NCBI RefSeq assembly: GCF_009932555.1
Contig: NZ_BLJO01000002.1
Coordinates: forward strand, 21,379 to 85,378
Source of the DNA: Steroidobacter agaridevorans
GTDB lineage: Bacteria; Pseudomonadota; Gammaproteobacteria; Steroidobacterales; Steroidobacteraceae
DNA: 64,000 nucleotides
Reading direction: 5' to 3'
Shown piece after piece: positions 53,145 through 62,008 of the stretch (positions are counted from its first letter, which is position 1; each line of letters opens with the position of its first letter). The notes under the pieces were generated by a model, which worked only from the letters and a program-made list of their open reading frames with translations, was not told where the DNA came from and did not search any database. The position numbers and the translations under genes were made by a program.

Positions 53145-55106
53145 TTGCGCTCGTCACTGCCTATGAAAGATCTCGACTGCGCGAGCTCATCTCGCCGCCG
53201 CTTCCTCGCCAATGTGGGTCTGATGAGCGGTTGGGCCGCAATGGCGCCGGCGCCCGTGTTCGCGCTGTCGACGCAAGCGGACCGTGGTGCTACCAAGCTG
53301 CAGGCATTCGATCTGGCGGATGTGGATCTGGCCGAGGGCCCGTTCCTGCATGCGCAGCGCATGACCGAAGCCTATCTGCTCAAGCTCGAGCCCGATCGGA
53401 TGCTGCACAACTTCCGCGTGAACGCGGGATTGAAGGCGAAGGCCGCGGTTTACGGCGGCTGGGAGTCCGAGCCCACCTGGGAGGACATCAATTGTCACGG
53501 CCATACGCTCGGTCACTATCTCTCTGCGTGCGCGCTCGCGTATCGATCGACAAACAACAAGCGGTTCAAGCAGCGCATCGAGTACATCGCAAGCGAGCTC
53601 GCCGCCTGCCAGCAGGCTTCGGGTAACGGACTGGTCTGCGCCTTCCCGAAGGGACCCGCACTGGTCGAGGCGCATTTGCGTGGCGAGAAGATCACCGGTG
53701 TTCCGTGGTACACGCTCCACAAGATCTTCGCTGGGCTTCGCGATGCGGCCTCGATGGCCCACAGCGACACCTCGCGCGCCGTACTGCTGCGGCTTGCCGA
53801 TTGGACGGTTGAATCCACCCGGCCGCTCTCCGATGCGCAGTTCGAGTCGATGCTGAACACCGAGCATGGCGGCATGAACGAGGTCTTCGCGGATCTGTAC
53901 TCGCTCACCGGCAATGCCGACTATCGGCGGATGGCGGAGCGTTTCTCTCATAAGGCGATCCTGGAGCCGCTCGCCAAGGGCCGGGATCACCTCGATGGCC
54001 TGCATGCCAACACGCAGGTGCCGAAGATCGTCGGCTTTCAGCGCGTCTACGAGATAACCGGGGAACCCAAGTACAACGACGCCGCAGAGTTCTTCTGGAG
54101 GACTGTCGCGCGCACGCGCTCCTTCGCAACTGGCGGTCATGGCGACAACGAACACTTCTTCCCGATGGCGGATTTCGCAAAACACGTCTTTTCGGCGAAG
54201 GCATCCGAAACGTGTTGCCAGCACAACATGCTGAAGCTGACGAGAGCGCTGTTCGTTCACGATCCGCAAGCAGAGTACGCCGATTACTACGAGCGCACGC
54301 TCTACAACGGAATCCTGGCATCGCAAGATCCCGACAGCGGGATGGTGAGCTACTTTCAGGGCGCCCGGCCGGGCTACATGAAGCTGTATCACACGCCGGA
54401 GCGCTCGTTCTGGTGCTGCACCGGAACTGGCATGGAGAATCACGTGAAGTATCGTGATTCGATTTATTTCCATGCCGACAGCGCGCTCTATGTGAACCTG
54501 TTCATTCCATCCACTGTACGATGGAAGCAGCAGAAGGCGGTGCTGACGCAGACAACCACCTTTCCCGAATCTTCCGGGACCACGTTGAAGCTTGAGCTCG
54601 AACAGCCGGCTGAATTCACGCTCAAGCTGCGCCATCCTCGCTGGAGCAAGGCAGCGGTCGTGCTCGTCAACGGCAAGGAAGCGGCGCGCTCGAGCCATCC
54701 CTGCAGTTATGTCGACGTGTCGCGCACGTGGCGCAGCGGCGATGAGATCGAATTGCAGCTCACCATGGAAATCGCCACCGACTCGGCGCCGGCCGCTCCG
54801 GAGATCGTCGCCTTCACCTATGGGCCTCTGGTCCTCGCGGCGGCGCTTGGACGCGACGGACTGGCCTCGGGCTCGGACATCATCGTCAACGAACGTGAGA
54901 TCGGGAAGTACAACGATTCACCGTTTACGCCACCGCGGCTGCGCGGTGATCCTGGAACGATCGCCCGCAGCATCCGTCGTGGCGACAGCGCCAACGAATT
55001 CTTGCTCGTCTCGACGGAGCAGAAGACGGTGCGACTGATGCCCTACCATCGAATTGCGCACGAGCGGTATGTGACGTATTGGCAGATCGAACCGCCGGCG
55101 GTTTAG
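53145..55106 (+). CDS. Exported GH127 beta-L-arabinofuranosidase
   Basis: The product (653 residues from TTG 53145) is a GH127/DUF1680 enzyme: NCHGHTLGHYLSACAL, the zinc cluster Glu355-x-Cys357-Cys358 in SETCCQHNMLKL, and Cys424-Cys425 in FWCCTGTGMENH. These residues match the Glu and three-Cys zinc site of the family. The leader SRRRFLANVG suggests Tat export. GAGGGTGGA directly before TTG 53145 makes it the best start; ATG 53163 has no ribosome site. It should release beta-L-arabinofuranose residues, complementing the GH43 and GH27 genes. Confidence 0.87.
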   Translation: MRSSLPMKDLDCASSSRRRFLANVGLMSGWAAMAPAPVFALSTQADRGATKLQAFDLADVDLAEGPFLHAQRMTEAYLLKLEPDRMLHNFRVNAGLKAKAAVYGGWESEPTWEDINCHGHTLGHYLSACALAYRSTNNKRFKQRIEYIASELAACQQASGNGLVCAFPKGPALVEAHLRGEKITGVPWYTLHKIFAGLRDAASMAHSDTSRAVLLRLADWTVESTRPLSDAQFESMLNTEHGGMNEVFADLYSLTGNADYRRMAERFSHKAILEPLAKGRDHLDGLHANTQVPKIVGFQRVYEITGEPKYNDAAEFFWRTVARTRSFATGGHGDNEHFFPMADFAKHVFSAKASETCCQHNMLKLTRALFVHDPQAEYADYYERTLYNGILASQDPDSGMVSYFQGARPGYMKLYHTPERSFWCCTGTGMENHVKYRDSIYFHADSALYVNLFIPSTVRWKQQKAVLTQTTTFPESSGTTLKLELEQPAEFTLKLRHPRWSKAAVVLVNGKEAARSSHPCSYVDVSRTWRSGDEIELQLTMEIATDSAPAAPEIVAFTYGPLVLAAALGRDGLASGSDIIVNEREIGKYNDSPFTPPRLRGDPGTIARSIRRGDSANEFLLVSTEQKTVRLMPYHRIAHERYVTYWQIEPPAV

Positions 55107-55235
55107 ACCCATCCGTCGTAGCTCCCTTGAGTTTCGCGCCGATTGCGCAGTTGCAGGCGGTCGGCCGTTACTGCGCGAGCGCGCCTCGCCCGTATGCGAA
55201 ACTCGGGAGCCGTTAACACGAGAAGGAACTTCGAC

Positions 55236-56876
55236 GTGCTCTACAGCGCCGGACTTCGTGCAGTTCTCGCAATCGCATTGGGGTGGGGCGCCCAGGCGGT
55301 CATGGTCGACGCCGCGCCGGTCTCGGGCGAGGCGATCAAAGCGCACACTGCCTTTCTTTCTGACGATCTGCTCGAGGGTAGAGAAGCGGGTACGAGAGGC
55401 TACGACATCGCGGCGGCTTATGTGGCCACGCAGTTTGCGTTGTACGGCCTGAAGCCTGCAGGTGCGAACCCGGACTTCTATCAGAAGGTGCCATTGCGTC
55501 GCCGCTCGCTGCAGCCCGATGGCGTGCGATTCGAAATGCGGACGAAAAGCGGTGCGCAGCTCTATCAGAACGGCCGGGATATCGCGGTAGATGCCAGCGC
55601 CACTACGCTCGATGAGGTTATCGAAGCGGATGTGGTTTTTGCCGGATGGGGCATCCGAGCGCCGGGTCTTCGGCACGACGATTACGCGGGATTGAACGTC
55701 AGGGGCAAAGCCGTCGTGATTCTGGAAGGAGCGCCAGCGAGCTTTCCCGGTGCGCTGCGCGCGCACTATAGCTGGATTCAGCAAAAGGAACGCATGGCAG
55801 CGGAAGCCGGCGCAATCGCTCTGTTGACGCTCAAATCGCCAGAGCGTGAACAATTTTCTCCGTGGGAGCGAACACGGCAGGCTCGACCTTTGCCTGCACT
55901 CGGCTGGACCGATCCGGCGCAGCGCGAGCATGCGCCGACGATCAAGGCGACCATTACGCTGGGTCCGGAGGTGGCGCGCTCGTTGTTTGCTCAGGGCGGC
56001 CGCAACGTCGATGAGATTTATCAGCAGTCGATCTCGTCGCCGCCGCGCGGCTTCAATCTGCCAGCCTCGATCCGGTTGGCTCGAAAATCCGTTCACGAAG
56101 ACTCATCGACGTCGAACGTCATCGGCGTGCTGCCCGGTACGGATGCCAGCCTCAAGAATGAATATATCGTCGTCGCCTCGCACCTGGACGCCTGGGTCGG
56201 TCCCAAAGCTGGGCCGGACACCATTTACAACGGCGCAGTGGATAACGCAGGCGGCATTGCTGCCATGTTGGAAGTTGCGCGAGTGTTGAGTGCTGCCGGC
56301 GGCGCGAAGCGTTCGGTACTCTTCTTCGCCACTGCGGCCGAGGAGAAGGGGTTACTCGGCTCGGACTATTTCGTCGCCCATCCTCTGGTTCCACTGCACG
56401 ATATCGTCGGCGCGATCAGCGTGGATGGTCTCATGGCATTCCACGACTTCGCAGGTATCGTCGCCCTAGGCGCCGAGCATTCCACGCTGGGCGAGATCTC
56501 TCTTGTGGCCGCGCGATCCATCGGCGCGGTCCACGAGCCCGATCCGATTCCCGGTCGCGGCAATCTGGCGCTGAGCGATCAGTATCCATTCCTGCGGGTC
56601 GGCATTCCGGTGCTGTTCCCCAATCCCGCTCGGGGAAGTCGCCGTGGCGGCGGCGAAGATGTAGCGGCATGGGATGAGTACGAGTCTCGTCACTACCACC
56701 AGCCCTCGGATGCCATGAAGCTGCCTTTACGCTGGGACGTGGCTGAGCGATGGGGACAATACATGTACGCGGTCGTCGCGGGCGCGGCGAACGGGTCGCG
56801 ACGACCTCTGTGGTATGAGGCAGACGAGCTCGCGGCCGTGTTCGCACCGACAGCCGCTCGTGTCAAACGTCCATAG
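55236..56876 (+). CDS. Exported M28 aminopeptidase with PA domain
   Basis: The 546-residue protein has a signal peptide, a PA insert (about 100-240, DDYAGLNVRGKAVVILEG) and an M28 zinc-peptidase domain: VVASHLDAW, NGAVDNAGGIAAM, TAAEEKGLLGS, SVDGLM and a late His in RHYHQPSDA supply the two-zinc ligands. It removes amino acids from peptide N-termini, probably in the periplasm. GTG 55236 is chosen because AGAAGGA lies 8 bases ahead and it begins the signal peptide; the frame is open to 55143. It is not obviously part of the sugar locus. Confidence 0.86.
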   Translation: MLYSAGLRAVLAIALGWGAQAVMVDAAPVSGEAIKAHTAFLSDDLLEGREAGTRGYDIAAAYVATQFALYGLKPAGANPDFYQKVPLRRRSLQPDGVRFEMRTKSGAQLYQNGRDIAVDASATTLDEVIEADVVFAGWGIRAPGLRHDDYAGLNVRGKAVVILEGAPASFPGALRAHYSWIQQKERMAAEAGAIALLTLKSPEREQFSPWERTRQARPLPALGWTDPAQREHAPTIKATITLGPEVARSLFAQGGRNVDEIYQQSISSPPRGFNLPASIRLARKSVHEDSSTSNVIGVLPGTDASLKNEYIVVASHLDAWVGPKAGPDTIYNGAVDNAGGIAAMLEVARVLSAAGGAKRSVLFFATAAEEKGLLGSDYFVAHPLVPLHDIVGAISVDGLMAFHDFAGIVALGAEHSTLGEISLVAARSIGAVHEPDPIPGRGNLALSDQYPFLRVGIPVLFPNPARGSRRGGGEDVAAWDEYESRHYHQPSDAMKLPLRWDVAERWGQYMYAVVAGAANGSRRPLWYEADELAAVFAPTAARVKRP

Positions 56877-56941
56877 TTGCTCGAAATCGCCAGGCGATCC
56901 GGATGGGCAGGAGCAAAGCTTGCGTGCTTCGCTCCTGCGTC

Positions 56942-56968
56942 TTGCGAAAATGTAACAGTGCTTATACA
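56942..56968 (+). promoter_or_regulatory. Promoter with MarR-type palindrome
   Basis: TTGCGA (56942-56947) and TATACA (56963-56968) form a promoter with 15-bp spacing. TGTA...TACA at 56951-56968 is an 18-bp dyad with 12 of 18 positions symmetric, inside the promoter, as expected for an autoregulated marR gene. The -10 box ends 8 bp before the ATG, so the transcript could be leaderless; no ribosome site is seen. Confidence 0.45.
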
Positions 56969-56976
56969 TTTCCGCC

Positions 56977-57474
56977 ATGCCCGCCCACCCGCCTGCCACC
57001 TTGGGTACGCTGCTGAGACATCTCATCGAGAAACTCGATGGCGCGGTCGAGCAGAGCTATGTCGAATCGGGGCTCGCGTACCGCCCTCGCTACACCCCCG
57101 TCGTGCGCGCCTTGATGGCGTCTGGCCCAGCCTCGATTCGCAGCATCTCGCGTACCGCTGGAATCACACATTCCGCGGCGAGCCAGACTGTCGCGCAGAT
57201 GGTCGAGAACGGGCTGGTGCGATTGGAGGCGGGCAGCGACGCACGGGAGCGCATCGTTGTGCTGACACCCGCCGCGAAGGCGATGATTCCCAAGCTCGAG
57301 CAGCACTGGCACGCAACCAACGATGCGGCGCGAATGCTCGATTCAGAGCTCTCGATGCCGCTATCGGAGCTGTTGAGAGAGGCGATTGCCGCGCTCGATC
57401 GCGCCTCGTTCACGCAGCGTATCGATACGGCGTCGGCGAAGCTCAAACGTTCCAAAAGCAGGAAAAAAGCCTGA
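56977..57474 (+). CDS. MarR-family transcriptional regulator
   Basis: The 165-residue protein has a winged helix (SIRSISRTAGITHSAASQTVAQMVENGLVRLEAGSD region, then ERIVVLTPAAKAM for the wing) between helical ends, as in MarR dimers. Its stop overlaps the ATG of the S41 peptidase (TGATG), so it is co-transcribed with it and the propeller protein and likely controls that operon. The effector is unknown. Confidence 0.85.
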   Translation: MPAHPPATLGTLLRHLIEKLDGAVEQSYVESGLAYRPRYTPVVRALMASGPASIRSISRTAGITHSAASQTVAQMVENGLVRLEAGSDARERIVVLTPAAKAMIPKLEQHWHATNDAARMLDSELSMPLSELLREAIAALDRASFTQRIDTASAKLKRSKSRKKA

Positions 57475-58784
57475 TGTCGAATCAATTCACGGCGATGCTG
57501 GCGATCGGCTGTCTAATCTGCGCCTCGGCGTTCGGGGCGTCCCAGGCAGCGCCTGCCGAGCTCTCGGCGGAGCAGCGAGGCGCTGCATTGAATGCCATCG
57601 TCACGACGTTCGAGAAGAGTTACGTATTCCCAGAGATGCGGCCGCGCATCGTTGAGCAGCTGCGCGCGGCGGAGCGTAGCGGTCGCTACAGCACGGAGGA
57701 CCCTTTGGTCTTCGCCGAACGCGTGACGGAGGATCTGAAGAACACAGGCCACGACAAACATCTGTGGCTCAGTTTTGATCCTTCGGGCTATGCCATCGCG
57801 AGCAGCGCGGCTGGCGAGAATGGCGGGGAGGAGGCGTTGTGGCAGAGACTTGCTCTACGGGAGCACCACGGACTCACGGAAATGAGTGTTCTCGGCGGCA
57901 ACGTGCGCTATTTGAGAATCAAGCGATTCGATTGGCTGAACGATCGCACCGGCGCCGTCTACGACGAGGCGATGCGGTTCCTCAAGGACGGGGACGCCGT
58001 GATCATCGATATCAGAGGCAACGGCGGCGGCGCGCACGCCGCGGTTCGCTACCTCGTGAGCCATTTCATGGATCCTGACGTGTTGGAGATGAGCTTCCTG
58101 GAAGGCTCGGAGCCACCCGTGCAGTCGCGAACGCTGGAGCACCTGCCTGCCGGCAGAATGAAAGGCATGCCGCTGTATGTACTGATCGATCTCAGCGCCG
58201 CCTCGGCGGCGGAAGCCTTCGCCTATGACGTGCAGCAGTTCAAGCTCGGCGAGTTGATCGGCTCGAAAACGGTGGGGGCAGCCAACAACAACAGGCTGCT
58301 GCCGATCGCGCCTGGTTTCATTCTCAGCATCTCCTATGGGCGGCCGGTTCATCCCATCAGCAAGAGCAACTGGGAGGGCGTTGGCGTGGCGCCCAGCATC
58401 GAGGCCAGTCCAACTCAGGCGTTGGAAGTCGCGCACGCCTTGGCGCTCGAGCGGCTCAGCGCGAAGCAGGATGTTAGCGCTGAGAATCGCGCCGACTATG
58501 CGTGGGCCAAGATCGCAGCCGACGCGAAGTTGAATCCCGTCACCCTCGATCCTGCTCGTTTGCAGAGACTCGCGGCGCGTTATGGGACCACCAGCGTCGA
58601 GTACCGCGACGGGACGCTATGGCTCACTCGACCGGATCGAGAGCCAGCGCGCTTGACGCCAATGACCGCAGATGGTTTGTTTGCAGTTGAGCGCGTCGAC
58701 GGACTACGCGTGCGGCTCACCGGTAAGACGATGGAGTTGTTGCGCGCGGGGGCCGCGAAGCCGCAAGTGTTGCCCAGAGGATGA
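57474..58784 (+). CDS. Exported S41-family peptidase (tail-specific/IRBP type)
   Basis: The 436-residue protein has a signal peptide (to about AFGASQA), an N-terminal helical domain (TTFEKSYVFPEMRPRIVEQL) and an S41 core: VRYLRIKRFDW, VIIDIRGNGGG, and the Ser region LIDLSAASAAEAFAY with KTVGAANN. No PDZ domain is present, as in IRBP-like S41 proteins. The catalytic Lys expected four residues after the Ser is not evident in this segment, so activity is uncertain. Translationally coupled to the MarR gene. Confidence 0.82.
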   Translation: MSNQFTAMLAIGCLICASAFGASQAAPAELSAEQRGAALNAIVTTFEKSYVFPEMRPRIVEQLRAAERSGRYSTEDPLVFAERVTEDLKNTGHDKHLWLSFDPSGYAIASSAAGENGGEEALWQRLALREHHGLTEMSVLGGNVRYLRIKRFDWLNDRTGAVYDEAMRFLKDGDAVIIDIRGNGGGAHAAVRYLVSHFMDPDVLEMSFLEGSEPPVQSRTLEHLPAGRMKGMPLYVLIDLSAASAAEAFAYDVQQFKLGELIGSKTVGAANNNRLLPIAPGFILSISYGRPVHPISKSNWEGVGVAPSIEASPTQALEVAHALALERLSAKQDVSAENRADYAWAKIAADAKLNPVTLDPARLQRLAARYGTTSVEYRDGTLWLTRPDREPARLTPMTADGLFAVERVDGLRVRLTGKTMELLRAGAAKPQVLPRG

Positions 58785-58810
58785 GCGGGCCGACACGGGA
58801 GGAGCGAAGC

Positions 58811-59875
58811 ATGAAGGCGTGGTCGAGCACGGTATCCGCGTTGCTATGGATCTGTTCGCTGACTGGCGCTGCCAGCGCCGCCGGCGTCTCTGACTGTCCC
58901 TCGGATGAGCGCGCGACGTATGTTTGTAATGTGCGGAACGCGGAAGATCTGGTCGCCATTCGCGACAGCGCGTGGGTCATTGCCGGTCGACTGACCGATC
59001 CGCCGACCCAGGGTGGCTTGTATCTCATCGACGCGAGCAGCGGCGCCGCAAGTCCCGTCGCACCTGACTTCAAGGGGCCGAAGGCGTCGATATACTCCGA
59101 ATGCCCTGGCGCCCCGGGCAAAGATGAGTTCGCAGCGCACGGCATTGCCATCCGTTACGGCGCGGGATCGAAGCACGAGCTGTATGCAGTCAATCACAAC
59201 GGTCGCGAGTCCATCGAGATCTTCGATCTGGATATGAGCGCGAGGCGGCCAGCGCTGATCTGGAAAGGTTGCGTCCTCGTGCCGCCCGCCGTCATGCCAA
59301 ATTCAGTGGCGCCGGTGCCGAGCGGTGGGTTCGTGGTTACCAGCTTTGGAATCCGAAGCGACGCTCAGACCTATCAAAAGGCGATGGCCGGCGGCATCAG
59401 CGGGTTCGTCGCGAAGTGGGCGCCCGGGGCAGGGTGGTCGGAAGTTGCCGGTACGCAATTCAGCGCCAACAACGGCGTCGCCGTCTCTGAGGATGGCAAG
59501 CGATTGTTTGTCACGGGCTGGGGCGACCGCAAGCTCCATGTGATCTCGCTCGGAGAGATTCCATACACCCACCAAGCGGTGGAGTTGGGCGCGCTGCATC
59601 CCGATAACATTCGCGCAACGCCTGACGGCAGGCTGCTGATTGCAGGCCAAGCAGCGACGCCGGCGGAGATTTTTGCGTGCACGAGCCTGCCGACCTGCGA
59701 AGTAGGTTTCAAAGTCCTCGCCGTCGATCCCCGGTCGCTGTCCGTTGAACCGTTGCTCGATGAGTCCGGCAGCCGCGCGTTCGGCGGCGCCTCCGCCGCG
59801 ATAATGGTCGGCAACGAGATTTGGGTGGGTACGTTCAGCGGCTCACGTATCGCCCGTTACCGACTGCGAGAGTGA
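58811..59875 (+). CDS. Exported beta-propeller (SMP-30/paraoxonase-like) protein
   Basis: The 354-residue protein has a signal peptide and repeated propeller strands: GGLYLIDASSG, HGIAIRYG, HELYAVNHNGRESIEIFD, NSVAPVPSGGFVVTSFG, NNGVAVSEDGKRLFVTGWG and DNIRATPDGRLLIAG. The N and H residues in these loops resemble the calcium-binding site of paraoxonase and SMP-30 lactonases. ATG 58811 has GGGAGGAG 6 bases before it, while ATG 58781 overlaps the S41 gene and would lack this site. Probably the last gene of the marR operon. Confidence 0.75.
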   Translation: MKAWSSTVSALLWICSLTGAASAAGVSDCPSDERATYVCNVRNAEDLVAIRDSAWVIAGRLTDPPTQGGLYLIDASSGAASPVAPDFKGPKASIYSECPGAPGKDEFAAHGIAIRYGAGSKHELYAVNHNGRESIEIFDLDMSARRPALIWKGCVLVPPAVMPNSVAPVPSGGFVVTSFGIRSDAQTYQKAMAGGISGFVAKWAPGAGWSEVAGTQFSANNGVAVSEDGKRLFVTGWGDRKLHVISLGEIPYTHQAVELGALHPDNIRATPDGRLLIAGQAATPAEIFACTSLPTCEVGFKVLAVDPRSLSVEPLLDESGSRAFGGASAAIMVGNEIWVGTFSGSRIARYRLRE

Positions 59876-59882
59876 CCGTGTG

Positions 59883-59908
59883 TCGGCCGAACGATGTTGC
59901 TCGGCCGA
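59883..59908 (+). terminator. Hairpin between converging genes
   Basis: TCGGCCGA occurs at 59883-59890 and 59901-59908 with a 10-nt spacer and can pair over 8 bp. It follows the propeller gene by a few bases and faces the converging small gene ending at 59979. No T-run. Confidence 0.4.
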
Positions 59909-59978
59909 GCAGCGCTCGATGGTGGTAATCCATCGTGTGCTTTCCGTCATTTGGTGGAACGACGGGTAACGCTGCAGA

Positions 59979-60317
59979 CTATTGAGTCTGACCGTACTCC
60001 CAGTCTTCGACCGAGTGTCCATACGTGGTGCAGGTCCCGGTACCATAGGCTCTCACCGGTTTGCCTGTCGCCTCGGCAGCAAGCACCAAGGCAAGAATGG
60101 CTTTGCCGCCCGCCTCATTGGTGTTGAATGCCAGGGCATTCGCATAGTAATCGATGGTGCAGCTCGCCCGTCCCTCAACGGGCCGGTCGAACATGACGAG
60201 CGCATGCCCATTCCGATCGACGCGCACGCCAGTCACTACCGCGCTTGGAATGTATCCAGCGCCGAGTGCCAGCGAGGATAAGAGAAGTCCACTGAGTGCA
60301 CCAATGATTCGCTTCAT
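59979..60317 (-). CDS. Small secreted protein, family member A
   Basis: The 112-residue product begins with a signal peptide (MKRIIGALSGLLLSSLALGAG). The mature part has a VVTGVRVDRNGHALVMFD strand pair, a Cys in ASCTIDYYANALAF, a helix GGKAILALVLAAEATGKPVRAYG and a second Cys in GTCTTYG. This order resembles those of the three plus-strand genes at 61125, 61512 and 62009. GGAAGAG lies 8 bases ahead of the ATG; the open frame upstream to 60572 is not needed. Function unknown; a small disulfide-bonded periplasmic protein is likely. Confidence 0.68.
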   Translation of the reverse strand: MKRIIGALSGLLLSSLALGAGYIPSAVVTGVRVDRNGHALVMFDRPVEGRASCTIDYYANALAFNTNEAGGKAILALVLAAEATGKPVRAYGTGTCTTYGHSVEDWEYGQTQ

Positions 60318-61124
60318 GGTTGAGCTCTTCCGTCCTGCGAGCTTCGGAGAATTGTCCGATGCAGTTGCCATGCTCGAGGGATGCGCGAAGTTATAGTTCT
60401 CGCCATCCCTGAGCTTGTGTTCGTGCTCAAGCAGATTGCATTCGGATCGATCGCCTGTCAATGTCCGATGCGGAGTGGACGCGAGCAGCGTAGAGGTGTC
60501 AACAAAAAGGAGTAAGGCATGCGCTCGGTGAGCAGCGAGGTTTCGGGGAAATCCTGATTCAATCTCTCGCAACAGTTTGTCGCGTTGACACCTTTGTGGC
60601 GCGGCGGCAATGTATGAGAACGGACAGAATGGAGTCTGCGATGCGCCTGGTCAGCGAGCGTTTCTTTACCGATTCGTTACAGGCGGCAGCAAAGGAAGCT
60701 TAGCCCAGAACCTGCCGAATACTCTCAATCGTCATGACTGCTGTAGCCGACCCGTGAGCCACGGGCATGACGGTCTATGCGCATGAGTTCAGGAGAATAG
60801 GAATGAAAAGACAGGGATCGTTCATCGCAGTCCTCGCGCTGCGCTACATTCAAGATGAGCTGTCGAAAGGTAATCTCAACTTCGAGTATGGACGTTTATA
60901 AGCTCACGCCCGTGAGCTACAGCGCGCCAGTGGCTCGCGATCCCGAGGCGTTCTCGAGCCGGGTGGGGGTTGGGGCGTTTACGGGAGGTCCGATTACCGT
61001 CTCAGGGGCCTCTGGTTCGATGAAGGACTTCTATAAACGTATTCGGAATGTGCCATGACGGGGCTGAAGTTTGATCGTGTGTGGAGTTTGAGCGAAACAT
61101 GATGTTTGCTCCGAGGGAAATGGA
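60318..61124. other. Intergenic stretch with an inverted repeat and tiny open frames
   Basis: These 807 bp hold no normal gene. AGGTGTCAAC (60494-60503) and GTTGACACCT (60584-60593) form a 10-bp inverted repeat. Between them is a 12-codon frame (60519-60557) with AGGAG 6 bases upstream. A 20-codon frame (60641-60703) with GGAG and a 32-codon frame (60803-60901, MKRQGSFIAVLAL...) with AGGAG follow. The last begins like a signal peptide and may be a decayed member of the small-secreted family. A perfect TTGACA box lies at 60585-60590. Confidence 0.35.
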
Positions 61125-61451
61125 ATGAGAAAGTTCGTTGCATCAATACTCCTGACGTTTCCGATGCTGGCGTCAGCCGCGGGGTGGCAGCCCATGACGA
61201 CGGTGACAGACGCATTGTATGAAGGTGAAGACGATGCCTCGCGGTTCTATGTGATGTTCGGCTCGCCCACAAACCCGGACGGCTGCGCTTACGTGGGGTA
61301 CTCCCGCGTCAATGGAACCACGCCGAAGGGCAAGGGCATGATCTCCATGATAATGCTGGCCATTGCCACCGGACAGCAGGTCCAGGCCAAACTTGAGGGA
61401 TGCGACGATTGGGGGCGACCCCTCGTGACGGCACTGAGAGTTTCGCAGTGA
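61125..61451 (+). CDS. Small secreted protein, family member B
   Basis: The 108-residue product has a signal peptide (MRKFVASILLTFPMLASAAG) and a mature part with two Cys: FYVMFGSPTNPDGCAYVGYS, then KGKGMISMIMLAIATGQQVQAKLEGC. The spacing of strand, Cys, helix with LAxATGQxV and second Cys matches member A. GAGGGAAATGGA lies before the ATG. I recognise no named family. Confidence 0.68.
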   Translation: MRKFVASILLTFPMLASAAGWQPMTTVTDALYEGEDDASRFYVMFGSPTNPDGCAYVGYSRVNGTTPKGKGMISMIMLAIATGQQVQAKLEGCDDWGRPLVTALRVSQ

Positions 61452-61511
61452 TAGCGGGTTCATCTCCGCACTGCTGATGCCATCAGCGACATTGTTCTAA
61501 GGAGAGAGCAC

Positions 61512-61838
61512 ATGAAGTACCTGCTCAGCCTGGCTGTCTTGCTGTTCGCAGCGAACGCCCACGCTGTCGACTACATAAATGTGAGGATCACCGGTATCGG
61601 TATTGTCGCGGGCGAGGAGCACATCCGTTTCACGATCGATCAGGATCCGAACGTGATCTTCCGCACCAATCAATACTCGGGCGATCAACTCAAGCGGCTG
61701 GTGGCGCTCGTGATGGCCGCATACACGGCGCAGTCTCCCGTCTATCTCATCCGCAGCAACGAGAGCACAAGCTCGTCCCAGCGGCATTACACGGATGCTT
61801 TGATCGTGAGCGTCGGCACCTATACGTTTGATGGCTAA
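61512..61838 (+). CDS. Small secreted protein, family member C
   Basis: The 108-residue product has a signal peptide (MKYLLSLAVLLFAANAHA) and the same order of elements: NVRITGIGIVAGEEHIRFTID, then DQLKRLVALVMAAYTAQSPVYLIRS. Unlike A, B and D it has no Cys in the mature part. AAGGAGAG is well placed before the ATG. It is 60 bp after member B and probably arose by duplication and divergence. Confidence 0.65.
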   Translation: MKYLLSLAVLLFAANAHAVDYINVRITGIGIVAGEEHIRFTIDQDPNVIFRTNQYSGDQLKRLVALVMAAYTAQSPVYLIRSNESTSSSQRHYTDALIVSVGTYTFDG

Positions 61839-62008
61839 AGAAGGCACCGCTGCGCGGCGCGTCGAATCGGCGCAGCTCCATGGCTGCAAGGTGATTGACA
61901 GCCATTCGTGGAGAAAGCAATGTACTGCCACAACGGCCACGGACGGCGAACATCAAACGATCCCGTCATTGAGCCCTCAAGACAGATTTTTTTGTCAAGG
62001 AGTCGAGG

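Noticed and set aside
53187-54698. 503-codon minus-strand frame inside the GH127 gene
   Set aside because: The plus strand has the full set of GH127 zinc residues; the reverse frame has no recognisable domain.
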